This document shows positions 1 to 9,599 of a stretch of DNA of 31,737 nucleotides, in pieces. The first letter of the stretch is position 1, and each line of letters opens with the position of its first letter. Position numbers and translations under genes: made by a program. Below the pieces are notes generated by a model. It was not told the DNA's origin, made no database searches, and worked only from the letters and a program-made list of their open reading frames with translations. This DNA is from an uncultured Bacteroidales bacterium (GTDB taxonomy: Bacteria > Bacteroidota > Bacteroidia > Bacteroidales > WCHB1-69). Location of the stretch: NCBI GenBank assembly GCA_937901455.1, contig CALDIA010000086.1:1-31737 (forward strand), in the 5' to 3' direction.

Positions 1-307
1 GCAACGACTGCGAGATGGCCGCCACACCGGTGAGCATCACCTACACATGGACAGAGATGGAGACGCCGACCATCGCCACGGAGTTGGTGAACAACACCGA
101 CAAGGGCTGCAACTGGGACAAGGAAGACGCTCCTACGGCCACCGACTTCACGGTGACGGACGGCTGCAAGGATAACGCAGTAGCCACGGTGACGTCAGGC
201 GAGGTGACCGAGAACGGCTGCCAGCGCAGCCAGACGTGGACGGCGACATACAGCAACGACTGCGAGATGGCCGCCACACCGGTGAGCATCACCTACACAT
301 GGACAGA
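1..307 (+). repeat. 252-base tandem repeat (84 residues) in the adhesin gene
   Basis: Bases 1-55 recur without mismatch at 253-307, an offset of 252 bases that keeps the reading frame. The unit encodes a Cys-containing beta module ending in PVSITYTWTE. Complete nucleotide identity points to recent duplication or ongoing homogenisation, and the array probably continues upstream of the window. Confidence 0.9.
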
Positions 308-3300
308 AGACGAAGTCGGTCCAGTCGTTGCAGTTGATGATGTGAATGTTCCTGCTGCCACTCCAGCCAATAATTCTGAACATCCGTGTGCATATGTTAT
401 TCCTGATTTGGAACAAGCTGTTTTGGCTGCCACAACAGATGCTTGTAGCAATGATGTTACTTTCGTTAGCCAATCCCCAGAAGCCGGCACCTTTATTGCC
501 CAAACGGATCAGGTACAGCAGTATCCTTGTACCGTTACCGTCAAAGACGCCTGCGGCAATACGAGCACTACCACAGTGAATGTGATCATCCCGGCAAAAG
601 ACCTGACGGTAACGATTACTCAACAGAAAGAATCCTGCACAGGTGGTGATGGTAAACTCATAGCTACCGCGAATGGTGGTTATGGCAACTACACCTACGT
701 GTGGAGCACTACCCCTGCACAAACCACAGCTACTGCTGAGAATCTTGCAAGTGATACATATTCTGTTACTGTAACAGACGGTAATGGCTGCTCTATTTCG
801 GACGGAAAAAACCTTCAATTGGACAATCCTTTGATATCCCATACCCTCACAGGTTCGACCACGGTCTGCTCGGGTACTTCGTTTGACGTTACGCCAAGCA
901 ACGCCGATGGTTCTTCCGCGCCGGAAGGCACTTCTTACCTGTTCTCATGGACCGCACCTACAGACAATGGATGTGTTACGGGAGAGGCCGCAAGCAATGA
1001 ATATGAACCCACGGTGAATGGTACCCTGACCTTCACCCCCAGTGCAAGCTGCCAGAACCCTGTGACGGTTGATTATACTGTAACTCCCAAGAACGGAGCA
1101 ATATGCATTGGACATACATTCACGGTTTCCGTTACGGTGAACCCGCTGCCGGAACTGGATGTTACCAACTATACACAAACGATTACCTACGGCGAGGATA
1201 TCACGCCGATTGAAATTACCAACCAATTTTCTAATCTGACCGTAACGCCTGGTGGTACTTACACCACCTTTGCATACGATGAAACTACTCATAAGATTAC
1301 TTCCAGCAAACCTGCTGTCGGCACTTACACCTGGACGGTGACCGCTGCCAGTGCATACACGAATACAAATTGCGATCCTGTCGTTCAGACGGTTACCGTT
1401 ACAGTGAACCCTGATACCATAACCATCGCGGCCAAACCGCAGACCTACATGTACAACGGTCAGGCACAAGGACCTGCCGGCACTTATACGGCGAACTTCG
1501 ACACCTATGTGACGGTACCCACCTTGGCAAATGACGATGATTTGTCGAGCATCACCTTGTCGGGTAGCCAGACTGAAGCTGATACGTACGAGAATGAGAT
1601 TGTGCCGAGTGCCGCTGTTATCAAGCACGGTGAAACGGATGTGACGAGCAATTATGTTATCTACTATGTCCCTGCCAATCTGACCATCAACGTGGACGAA
1701 AGTCCGATTACGATTACCTCTGCCACGGAAACCTGGACGTACGATGGTAACGAACATACGAAGCCGGTTTACACGGTGACGTATGGTAACAACTTCACTC
1801 AGACCGTGACGGTTGCCGAGAATGCCACCACGGCTACAGTTACGCTTCCTACAAACGATGTTGTGACGATCACTCCTGCCGCGACGGCTACAATTACCCA
1901 CGTGGCCGAGGGCGAGGTGACGAATGCGTTCAGCTACGAAATCACCCATAGTGCTTTCTATACCAGCCAGACGAAGACAGAGGGCAAGTTGAGCGTTACG
2001 CTTGCCACCTTGACGGTGACTACGGAGAGCGCGGAGAAGACCTACGACGGCACGGCTCTGACAGCAACCGGTAGTGTTACAGGCTACAAGAACAACGAGA
2101 CGGCCACCTTTACGGTGACGGGAACCCAGACGGAGGTTGGCAGCAGCACGAACAGCTACACGTTGGTGTTCAACCAGACTGCCGCTGAGAGCGACTACAC
2201 GATCAGCGAGAACTTGGGCACGTTGACGGTTACGAACAACACGGTGGCCATCAAGATCGAGTCTTCCACGAAGAGCTGGGAGTATGACGGCACAGCCCAT
2301 ACGGACTACGTCTACACCATCACGGAGGGCGAGACCTCTGGCACCGCCTCGTTGAATACAACGACGAACACATACGATTACGAGCTGAGCACAGGCGACG
2401 TTATCACGATCACTCCTGCCACAACGGCTACAATTACTAATGCAGCCCAGTCCCCAGTGAACAATGCATTCACCTATACCTTAGATAATGCTAACTTCTA
2501 CAGCAATGTTACTACCGAGGTGGGTACGCTGACCATTACCAAACGTCCGATCACCTTCACCGCCAACAGCACGACGGTGGACTACGACGGTGCTGAGCAT
2601 ACCTACGCTGAGACGGCTACCCCGTACTACACCATCTCAGGTGACGGCCTTGCCGCCAACCAGAGCGTTTGCGCCATCGCCCTCACCGGCGCCGGCACAC
2701 TCATGGGTACCTATCCGATTAACATCACCGCTGGCAGCGTCCATATCTGTGCCGCTAACCAGGATGATGTGACCGCTAACTACCTCATCACCCTTGAGCA
2801 AGGTACGCTGACCATCGTATACGGTGAGCCGATTGACATCACCATCACGGCTAATAGCGGCAGCAAGACGTATGACGGTTCTGCCCTGACCGCTGATGGC
2901 TACACCATCGAGTACACTTGGGATGGCACCGACTACAGCGTGAATGTGGGCACTGACGGTATCCATCAATTCCCGAATGGTGACAAGATTACGGTGAACG
3001 TGGATGGTACCCGTACCTTTATCGGTACCACCGACAACGTACCTTCTATCGTATCCATCCTTCATGGCACCACCAGTGTGGCTCAAGCTTACAATCCTAT
3101 CTTGGTGAACGGTGCCCTGACCATCAGCCAGCGTCCGTTGACCATTAAGGCCAACAGCGATGAGAAGGTCTATGACGGCACTCCTCTGACCAACAGCAAC
3201 TTCGAGGTGGTCAACGGTACCTCCGTGGCCTCTACCGACCATATCACCAATGTGTCTGTGACCGGTAGCCAGACCGATGTGGGCAGCAGCGCCAACGTGC

Positions 3301-6300
3301 CTTCTCAAACAGTTATCGTACGCAATGCCGATAACGAGGATGTGACCGAGAACTACAATATCACCTACCAAAATGGTACGCTGACCGTGACCGAGAACAA
3401 GACCAACATCAGCATCACCAGCAATACCAACAGCTGGCCGTATGATGGCACTACCCATAAGGATGAGACCTACACGGTAGTCTATGGCAATACGACCCTG
3501 ACCCCGGTGGCTGGCTCCAATGGTCTGGTGTTCGCCCTCAACGAGCGTGACAATATTACCATTATGCCGACCTTCAATGGTATCACCTACGTGGGTGAAA
3601 ATGCTTCCAACAACAATACGTTTACCTATGTGATTGATCATGCTAATAACTACAACGGCACAATCACTACCACAATGGGTACCCTGAGCATCACGCCGGT
3701 GGCCTTGACGGTGACCGCTGATTCTGATACGAAGGTGTATGACGGTACTGCCTTGACAAACAGCAACGCTACCGCCGCCACCCTCGTCGGCACCGATGTA
3801 TTGGCCTCCTGGACCAATACCGGTAGCCAGACGGAGGTCGGCCAAAGCGCTAACGTTCCGAGCAACGCTAAGATCGAGAACGCTGCTGGCGATGATATCA
3901 CCTCCAGCTACACCATCGCTTATGTGAATGGTACCTTGAAAGTGACGCCGGTTACCACCGAGGTTGTGGTCACCATTGTGGGTAACAACCATACGGATGT
4001 TTACGATGGCAGCGCCCATACCATCACGGGTTATGAGATCACCAGCATCAACAACGGTCTCTATACGGCTGCCGACTTCAGCAAGCCTGAACAAACCGCT
4101 ACTGTGGCTACCGCTACCCGTACTGAGGTTGGTACCACCAACATGACCTTGAGCGATAATGACTTTGCTAACACCAGCAGCAACTTCAGTAATGTCACCT
4201 TCAATGTGACACCGGGTTATCAGACCATCACCAAGGCTCCAGCCGATGAGATTACGATGAATTGCCCGACCGCTGATGATGCTACCCAGATGTACAATGG
4301 CCAGCCACTGGCTCCTACGGCTTCCGCTACCGGCATCGGCGATGACACCTTCACCATCCAGTACAGCACCGACAACGGCGCTACCTGGAACGGCGATGTT
4401 CCGAGTATCACCCACTACGGCACACAGGCTGTGAAGGTTCAGGCCCTCAACGACAACTACGAAACCGCTACCTGCGAATACACCCTCTCCATCACCAAGC
4501 GCAGTGTCACCCTGACCTCCGCAACGGAAGAGAAGGTGTATGACGGCCAACCGCTGACCAACAGCACCGTAACCGTGACCGGCGACGGATTCGTCACTGG
4601 CGAAGGCGCCACCTATGATGTGACGGGTACGCAAACCGCCGTGGGCAATAGCTACAACACCTTTACCTACACGCTGAACAGCAACACCACCTCTGCCGAT
4701 GACTACACCATCACGACGGTGAACGGCGTTCTGACCGTTATCGCAAACGTTTCGCCGATCGTCATCACCTCTGGCAACAACACCTGGATGTATGACGGCA
4801 ACAACCACACCGAGGAAACCTACACGGTGACCTACGATGGCACGGCTGTGACGGCTGACGACGCTACCGGCAAGGTGTTCACACTGCCTACCGGCGACAA
4901 GGTGACCATCAGCAACCCTGCCTCCGTGAAGAACGTTGGCGATACGCAGGATGAGAACAATACCTACACCTATTCTATCGACAACCAGAGCTTCTACAGC
5001 GATGTGACGCCCAACTATGGCAAACTGACCATTACGCCGCGTACCGTGACGATGACCTCCGCTACCGCTGAGAAGGTTTACGATGCTATTCCGCTGACCA
5101 AAAACGCTCAGACCGATGTGACGGTTACCGGCGACGGCTTCGTGACCGGCGAAGGCGCTACCTACAACATCACCGGCTCGCAGACCAACGTGGGCAGCAG
5201 TGACAATGAGTTCACCTACACGCTGAACGCTGACACGCTGGCTGAGAACTACACCATCAGCACGACATTCGGCACGCTGACCGTGACCAAGGCTGCCCTG
5301 ACCATCGCGGCTAAGGATCAGACCTACACCTACAACGGCCAGGCTCAAGGTCCTGCCGGCACCTACGCCGCCGACTTTGACGCTTACGTCACCGTGACAG
5401 GTCTGCAAGGCGATGACGCGCTCACCGAGATTACCCTCTCAGGCAGCAAGACAACCGTCGGCACCTACACCGACGAGATTGTGCCGAGCGCCGCTGAGAT
5501 TGGCGACAACACCGGTAATTATGAGATTACCTATGAGGCTGCTGACCTTACCATCACGCCTGCCGAGTTGACGATCAAGATCAACGATACGAAGGTCTAT
5601 GACGGCACACCGTTAGTGACCGACTACACCGAGGCTACGGCCACGGGCTTGCAGAACGGAGCAACGCTGACCGCCGGTGAGGTGACCAGCAATTCCCCGA
5701 ATGCAGGTACCTATACCTACACGGGTACTACCGCGCCGACAGCCGATGACGACATGACCATCACGACGCCGTTCGAGACCAGCGATGATATCAGCAACTA
5801 CAACGTGACCTACAACTTCACGCAGACCATCACCAAGAAGGATGCTGATATCACCATCCATGCAGAGAAGGTCTATGACGGCACACCGCTCATGGTGAAC
5901 TACAACGACGCTACCGTGACCGTGACGGGTCTGGTGGATGGCGATGCTTTGAATGCTGGTAAGGCTACCACCGCGGTGGGTACCACGCCGAGCTACAAGG
6001 TGGGTCACTACACCTACACCTACACCCCGAGCAGCATGTTCCTGAGCATGGCACCAGTGGAGAACGGTACGGTAATCTTCGATCCTGAATTCGATACCGA
6101 ACTGGGTCTGAACAACTACAACGTATCCTACGATGTGGAACTCGACATTGCCTTGCGTGCCCTGACCATCACGGCCGCTACTGAAGAGAAGGTATATGAC
6201 GGCACCGAACTGACCAACGACACCTATACCTTCGACAATCTTGCCGACGGTGATGCTATCGCCTCTGTGAATATCGAAGGTGGCCAGTTGTGTGTGGGCG

Positions 6301-7274
6301 TGTCTGACAATGTGCCTTCTGCCGCTATGATTATGAAAGATCAGACGGAGGATGTGACCGACCAGTACGAGATTACCTACGTGAACGGCACACTGACGGT
6401 GACCAACTTCACCGACTTCACCTGTCCTGCTGGTGAGACTATCACCCTCAACTTTGGTGAGTGTGACGTTGAGTACGCCATCACGGGCGAGCCTACGATT
6501 GGCACCGGCATGGCTGCCGACAGCTACACTGTTACTAACAACATGGAACAACTGAATCCGCTGCCAGTAGGTACACATACCATCACCTGGACGCTGACAG
6601 ATGCTTGTGGCAACATCATGGCCACCTGCGAGCAGACTGTGACGGTTGAATATCCTGAGTGCCCTGACGCTACGGATGTGGATGGCAACACCTACAACGG
6701 CGTGCGTATTGGCTGCGAGTGCTGGACACAGACCAACCTCGTGACCGAGACGGGCATCAACGATGTGATGACCTACTTCTCACCGATTTACTACAACGAT
6801 ACGGATGCCAACAAGGCTACTTACGGCCACCTCTACACTTGGGAGGCTGCTGTAAACGGCAGCGCTGTCAACGAGTATGGCCACGTACAGGGTATCTGTC
6901 CTGACGGATGGTACCTGCCTACCAAGGAACAGTACGAAGCATTGAACGCCTACGGTCCTGACGCATTGCGTGCCGACATCCTTTGGGCTGACGGCGGCGG
7001 CAGCAACACCACGGGCTTCTCCGCACTGCCTGGCGGTCGCTATGTGGGTAACATTGATCGTTACCAAGACATGACCTTGAAAGACTACTACTGGGCAACC
7101 ACCACCACCGAGGCTGGCAACATCGTGCCCGCTGAGGTCGAGTTGACCATGAACTGTCTGAAGGTTACTAATACCACCACCACGAACCTGAACGGATACA
7201 GCATCCGTTGTATCAAGGAAAAGGAAAACCAAGCAGGTGGCGAAACTAATGGTAACGAAACCATCGGTGACTAA
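3..7274 (+). CDS. Giant repeat adhesin, 3' part, with MBG/YDG repeats and C-terminal FISUMP domain
   Basis: The reading frame is open from the first base, so the true start lies outside the window; about 2,420 codons are visible. In order it shows a duplicated Cys-containing unit, an HYR-like domain, a SprB-like repeat (GGDGKLIATANGGYGNYTY), a PKD-like domain, then about 18 MBG/YDG-type beta repeats. These are recognised by KVYDGTxLTN-like and WxYDGxxHT-like motifs. An HYR-like stretch follows, then a FISUMP domain from about nucleotide 6660 (NTYNGVRIGCECW, GICPDGWYLPT, YYWATT, YSIRC). The protein is almost certainly exported and surface-exposed; stacked beta modules of this kind act as adhesin stalks, with the terminal FISUMP module as possible tip. 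No T9SS sorting domain is visible at the C-terminus, so the export route is unclear. It is followed by a strong terminator. Domain calls are by motif; the binding target is unknown. Confidence 0.9.
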   Translation, partial: NDCEMAATPVSITYTWTEMETPTIATELVNNTDKGCNWDKEDAPTATDFTVTDGCKDNAVATVTSGEVTENGCQRSQTWTATYSNDCEMAATPVSITYTWTEDEVGPVVAVDDVNVPAATPANNSEHPCAYVIPDLEQAVLAATTDACSNDVTFVSQSPEAGTFIAQTDQVQQYPCTVTVKDACGNTSTTTVNVIIPAKDLTVTITQQKESCTGGDGKLIATANGGYGNYTYVWSTTPAQTTATAENLASDTYSVTVTDGNGCSISDGKNLQLDNPLISHTLTGSTTVCSGTSFDVTPSNADGSSAPEGTSYLFSWTAPTDNGCVTGEAASNEYEPTVNGTLTFTPSASCQNPVTVDYTVTPKNGAICIGHTFTVSVTVNPLPELDVTNYTQTITYGEDITPIEITNQFSNLTVTPGGTYTTFAYDETTHKITSSKPAVGTYTWTVTAASAYTNTNCDPVVQTVTVTVNPDTITIAAKPQTYMYNGQAQGPAGTYTANFDTYVTVPTLANDDDLSSITLSGSQTEADTYENEIVPSAAVIKHGETDVTSNYVIYYVPANLTINVDESPITITSATETWTYDGNEHTKPVYTVTYGNNFTQTVTVAENATTATVTLPTNDVVTITPAATATITHVAEGEVTNAFSYEITHSAFYTSQTKTEGKLSVTLATLTVTTESAEKTYDGTALTATGSVTGYKNNETATFTVTGTQTEVGSSTNSYTLVFNQTAAESDYTISENLGTLTVTNNTVAIKIESSTKSWEYDGTAHTDYVYTITEGETSGTASLNTTTNTYDYELSTGDVITITPATTATITNAAQSPVNNAFTYTLDNANFYSNVTTEVGTLTITKRPITFTANSTTVDYDGAEHTYAETATPYYTISGDGLAANQSVCAIALTGAGTLMGTYPINITAGSVHICAANQDDVTANYLITLEQGTLTIVYGEPIDITITANSGSKTYDGSALTADGYTIEYTWDGTDYSVNVGTDGIHQFPNGDKITVNVDGTRTFIGTTDNVPSIVSILHGTTSVAQAYNPILVNGALTISQRPLTIKANSDEKVYDGTPLTNSNFEVVNGTSVASTDHITNVSVTGSQTDVGSSANVPSQTVIVRNADNEDVTENYNITYQNGTLTVTENKTNISITSNTNSWPYDGTTHKDETYTVVYGNTTLTPVAGSNGLVFALNERDNITIMPTFNGITYVGENASNNNTFTYVIDHANNYNGTITTTMGTLSITPVALTVTADSDTKVYDGTALTNSNATAATLVGTDVLASWTNTGSQTEVGQSANVPSNAKIENAAGDDITSSYTIAYVNGTLKVTPVTTEVVVTIVGNNHTDVYDGSAHTITGYEITSINNGLYTAADFSKPEQTATVATATRTEVGTTNMTLSDNDFANTSSNFSNVTFNVTPGYQTITKAPADEITMNCPTADDATQMYNGQPLAPTASATGIGDDTFTIQYSTDNGATWNGDVPSITHYGTQAVKVQALNDNYETATCEYTLSITKRSVTLTSATEEKVYDGQPLTNSTVTVTGDGFVTGEGATYDVTGTQTAVGNSYNTFTYTLNSNTTSADDYTITTVNGVLTVIANVSPIVITSGNNTWMYDGNNHTEETYTVTYDGTAVTADDATGKVFTLPTGDKVTISNPASVKNVGDTQDENNTYTYSIDNQSFYSDVTPNYGKLTITPRTVTMTSATAEKVYDAIPLTKNAQTDVTVTGDGFVTGEGATYNITGSQTNVGSSDNEFTYTLNADTLAENYTISTTFGTLTVTKAALTIAAKDQTYTYNGQAQGPAGTYAADFDAYVTVTGLQGDDALTEITLSGSKTTVGTYTDEIVPSAAEIGDNTGNYEITYEAADLTITPAELTIKINDTKVYDGTPLVTDYTEATATGLQNGATLTAGEVTSNSPNAGTYTYTGTTAPTADDDMTITTPFETSDDISNYNVTYNFTQTITKKDADITIHAEKVYDGTPLMVNYNDATVTVTGLVDGDALNAGKATTAVGTTPSYKVGHYTYTYTPSSMFLSMAPVENGTVIFDPEFDTELGLNNYNVSYDVELDIALRALTITAATEEKVYDGTELTNDTYTFDNLADGDAIASVNIEGGQLCVGVSDNVPSAAMIMKDQTEDVTDQYEITYVNGTLTVTNFTDFTCPAGETITLNFGECDVEYAITGEPTIGTGMAADSYTVTNNMEQLNPLPVGTHTITWTLTDACGNIMATCEQTVTVEYPECPDATDVDGNTYNGVRIGCECWTQTNLVTETGINDVMTYFSPIYYNDTDANKATYGHLYTWEAAVNGSAVNEYGHVQGICPDGWYLPTKEQYEALNAYGPDALRADILWADGGGSNTTGFSALPGGRYVGNIDRYQDMTLKDYYWATTTTEAGNIVPAEVELTMNCLKVTNTTTTNLNGYSIRCIKEKENQAGGETNGNETIGD
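1430..6410 (+). repeat. Array of about 18 diverged MBG/YDG-type protein repeats
   Basis: Roughly 70-100 residue units carry a (K/T)xYDG or YNG motif. Two flavours alternate over much of the array: one with KVYDGTxLTN and a later GSQTxVG motif, the other with WxYDGxxHT. Two distant units, near 1430-1640 and 5310-5510, are much closer to each other than to their neighbours (both have YNGQAQGPAGTY and EIVPSAA), which suggests unit transfer inside the array. Confidence 0.8.
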
Positions 7275-7294
7275 TTCATAATCCAAATTTGATG

Positions 7295-7330
7295 ATGCAA
7301 GGGAGACTCGAGAGGGTCTCCCTTTTTTGC
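7295..7330 (+). terminator. Rho-independent terminator of the adhesin gene
   Basis: GGGAGAC at 7301-7307 pairs with GTCTCCC at 7316-7322 and is followed by six T. The flanking ATGCAA and TTGCAT can extend the stem. It lies about 25 bases after the adhesin stop codon. Confidence 0.85.
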
Positions 7331-7461
7331 ATTTGATGGTAAAGAGCATGATGAAATACCGTGCCTTCTGCATGACAAGCCTTCCTATAATCTCTTAATC
7401 CTATGCTCCATTACCCTCTTCATTTTTTAACTATTAATTGTAAATATCTGTGGAACAGCAC

Positions 7462-7488
7462 TTTGTATTTATTTTTTATGTATTTTTG
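7462..7488 (+). promoter_or_regulatory. Bacteroidota-type promoter for the 7524 gene
   Basis: TATTTTTG at 7481-7488 matches the phylum -7 consensus TAnnTTTG. A TTTG at 7462-7465 could be the -33 element, but the 15-base spacer is shorter than usual. The box lies 35 bases before the start codon. Confidence 0.5.
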
Positions 7489-7523
7489 CCGCATCATTTA
7501 TAACAATTAAAAAAGATAAAAAA

Positions 7524-8288
7524 ATGGAAAACAAAGTTACAACAGAGTCGCAATATCCTGATTTCGGGACGTTGCTGGAATGGTTAAGAGAAAACAATCG
7601 TCGTGCCAAGGAGGACTATGAACGTTTCCGCGAAATGATGGCAGAGCGGGAACTCCAATGGGAGAAATACTGTGCCGAGCGCAAAGAGCGGGAAGCACAG
7701 TTGGAGAAAGAGAGTCAGAAGCGGGAACTCCAATGGGAGAAATACTGTACCGAGCGCAAAGAGCGGGAAGCACAGTGGGAAAAAGAACAAGCAGAACGGG
7801 CCAAAAAATATGAGGAGTGGGAGGAGGATCGGGCCGCTACTCGTAAAGCCATCCGTGAGATGCGGGAACTCTTTACAACCCAATGGGGTCGGCTGGTGGA
7901 AGCCTTGAGCCGTCCAGCGGCATTGGCACTCTTCAAGAAAGAGGGCGTTGAGGTTGATCGTATTTATGAGGGCGTTCACAAGGCTAAAGACTCGGGACAG
8001 GATGTGATGGAAATTGATGTGGCATTGTGCGATACAACAGTGGCCGTGATTGTGGAGGTGAAGTCTCGTTGCGATAATCACGATATAGACTATTTTCTCA
8101 GTCAGATGCAGCATTGTAAGAAATGGTATCCCGATTTTGCCAATAAAAAGCTGCTGGTGGCTGTGGCGGCCATCGACTATGTGGGTGGCGCGGATGTGTA
8201 TGCACGCCGCAATGGTCTGTATGTGCTGCAACTCAGCGGAGAGGACACCTACTCGATGATGGCGCCCCAGAATCCGAAGACGTTTTGA
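7524..8288 (+). CDS. Coiled-coil PD-(D/E)XK nuclease-like protein
   Basis: The protein has 254 residues. Residues 20-115 are highly charged and predicted to form a long coiled coil, including a 25-residue unit repeated at DNA level. The C-terminal part (about 130-254) carries a PD-(D/E)XK-like core: EIDVAL supplies the acidic residue and IVEVKS the E-x-K pair, followed by a helix containing FLSQMQHCKKWYPDF. This matches a widespread family of uncharacterised proteins with a coiled coil and a restriction-endonuclease-like domain (DUF3782-like). Expected role is metal-dependent nuclease activity or a degenerate DNA-binding fold; no specific biological role is established. It has its own promoter-like box and stands alone between two unrelated units. 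The start is the first ATG after that box. Confidence 0.75.
   Translation: MENKVTTESQYPDFGTLLEWLRENNRRAKEDYERFREMMAERELQWEKYCAERKEREAQLEKESQKRELQWEKYCTERKEREAQWEKEQAERAKKYEEWEEDRAATRKAIREMRELFTTQWGRLVEALSRPAALALFKKEGVEVDRIYEGVHKAKDSGQDVMEIDVALCDTTVAVIVEVKSRCDNHDIDYFLSQMQHCKKWYPDFANKKLLVAVAAIDYVGGADVYARRNGLYVLQLSGEDTYSMMAPQNPKTF
7646..7775 (+). repeat. 75-base tandem duplication in the coiled coil
   Basis: Bases 7646-7700 and 7721-7775 are identical except one position (G against A in the TGTGCC/TGTACC context). The period of 75 bases equals 25 residues (RELQWEKYC, ERKEREAQ) and preserves frame. A third, diverged unit follows. This looks like recent slippage lengthening the coiled coil. Confidence 0.9.
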
Positions 8289-8363
8289 AACGTATCTCTT
8301 TTGGGAGAATGCCTTCGATATATAACATTATAAACAATACACCTACGAACAAATTTGAAAATC

Positions 8364-8459
8364 ATGGAAAAGGATAATCATACTCATCATCATCGATTGT
8401 TGCGCCTTGCTTTTTCCGACCATCAAGTCTGCTTGACGACTCTTTGGATGTGCCTTTGA
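8364..8459 (+). CDS. Possible His-rich 31-residue ORF in the gap before lpxD
   Basis: This is an ATG-started ORF with HTHHHR near its N-terminus, in the roughly 270-base stretch between the nuclease-like gene and lpxD. There is no recognisable family, signal peptide or start context. It may be chance. The rest of that stretch holds a G-run (8485-8491) and the lpxD promoter box. Confidence 0.12.
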   Translation: MEKDNHTHHHRLLRLAFSDHQVCLTTLWMCL

Positions 8460-8537
8460 GAACTCTCTGAAAGATGTTTTTAAGGGGGGGGAGTGAAGGG
8501 TATTTAGGGCATTGATCGGGAATTCGCAAAATATTGT

Positions 8538-8545
8538 TATTTTTG
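8538..8545 (+). promoter_or_regulatory. -7 promoter box upstream of lpxD
   Basis: TATTTTTG matches TAnnTTTG and lies 17 bases before the lpxD ATG at 8563, implying a very short leader. A TTG at 8512-8514 is a possible but distant -33 element (23-base spacer). The box overlaps what would be coding sequence if the upstream TTG were the start, which argues for the ATG. Confidence 0.5.
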
Positions 8546-8562
8546 CCGCTCATTTTGAAGAT

Positions 8563-9579
8563 ATGAAATACACTGTCTCACAAATAGCGGAATTACTTTC
8601 AGCAGAGGTGGTTGGTGATGAGAATGCCGTCATCACCACGGTATGTAAAATTGAAGAAGGTGTGCCTGGCGGGCTCACTTTTCTCTCTAATCCGAAATAT
8701 ACACATTACATATACACGACTAAGGCGACAGCGGCCATTGTCAACAAAGACTTTGAGCCTGAGCAGGAGGTACCGTGCACGCTTATCAAGGTGGAGAACT
8801 CCTACATCGCTTTTGCCCAGTTGCTGAACTTTTATCAGGAGCAACAGGCTGCGCACGCCAAGGTCGGCATTTCACCGCATGCCTGTATTGCTGACAGTGC
8901 GCAGGTAGGGGAGAATGTTTACATTGCGGAGTTTGTCAGCATTGGCGAGCATGCCGTTATTGGCGATGGTGCCCGCTTGTACCCGCATGTGAGCGTGGGC
9001 GATGGCGCCCGCATAGGCGCGCGGACCACCCTGAACGCCGGCGTGCATGTCTATGCACAATGCACGGTGGGCGATGACTGTATCCTCCATGCCGGCGCCG
9101 TGATCGGTGCCGATGGATTCGGATTCGCCAACCAAGACGGCCAATATTTGAAAATTCCCCAAATCGGCAATGTGGTCATCGGTCATCACGTGGAAATCGG
9201 GGCTAACACCTGCATCGATCGCGCCACCATGGGCTCGACCAAGATTGGCGATTATGTGAAAATCGACAACTTAGTGCAGATTGCCCACAATGTAGAAGTG
9301 GGGGAGGGCACCGCCTTCGCTGCCCAATGCGGCGTGGCCGGATCTGCCAAGATCGGCAAACACTGCATCTTTGCCGGTCAAGTGGGCGTGGCCGGACATA
9401 TCCATATCGACGACAAAACCGTGGTGGGCGCTCAATCTGGCGTGACCCACTCCCTGAAGAATGGCGTCTATCTCGGTAGCCCGGCAATCCCTGCCCAACG
9501 CGAACGCGAACTGATCGTCTATCGTCGCCAATTGCCTAATATCTATCAGATAATCAAAGATCTACAAAATAAGCAGTAA
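8563..9579 (+). CDS. lpxD: UDP-3-O-acylglucosamine N-acyltransferase
   Basis: LpxD transfers a 3-hydroxyacyl chain from acyl carrier protein to the 2-amino group of UDP-3-O-acylglucosamine, the third step of lipid A synthesis, in the cytoplasm. The 338-residue product matches the usual length. The N-terminal uridine-binding domain (about 1-100) is followed by a left-handed beta helix of hexapeptide repeats (IG.., VG.., IGAN). The catalytic histidine is H242 in NLVQIAHNV. I chose the ATG at 8563 (MKYTVSQIAELL) over an in-frame TTG at 8512 because the family starts there and a promoter box lies between. It is followed 20 bases later by lpxC, so the two form an operon. Confidence 0.97.
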   Translation: MKYTVSQIAELLSAEVVGDENAVITTVCKIEEGVPGGLTFLSNPKYTHYIYTTKATAAIVNKDFEPEQEVPCTLIKVENSYIAFAQLLNFYQEQQAAHAKVGISPHACIADSAQVGENVYIAEFVSIGEHAVIGDGARLYPHVSVGDGARIGARTTLNAGVHVYAQCTVGDDCILHAGAVIGADGFGFANQDGQYLKIPQIGNVVIGHHVEIGANTCIDRATMGSTKIGDYVKIDNLVQIAHNVEVGEGTAFAAQCGVAGSAKIGKHCIFAGQVGVAGHIHIDDKTVVGAQSGVTHSLKNGVYLGSPAIPAQRERELIVYRRQLPNIYQIIKDLQNKQ

Positions 9580-9599
9580 TATTTCTTCTAAAAGACTGT

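Noticed and set aside
945..5408. Long minus-strand reading frames (451 and 923 codons) opposite the adhesin gene
   Set aside because: They are shadows of a repetitive coding sequence with regular codon use. Their translations are low-complexity and lack any domain, and the plus strand has clear beta-repeat domains.
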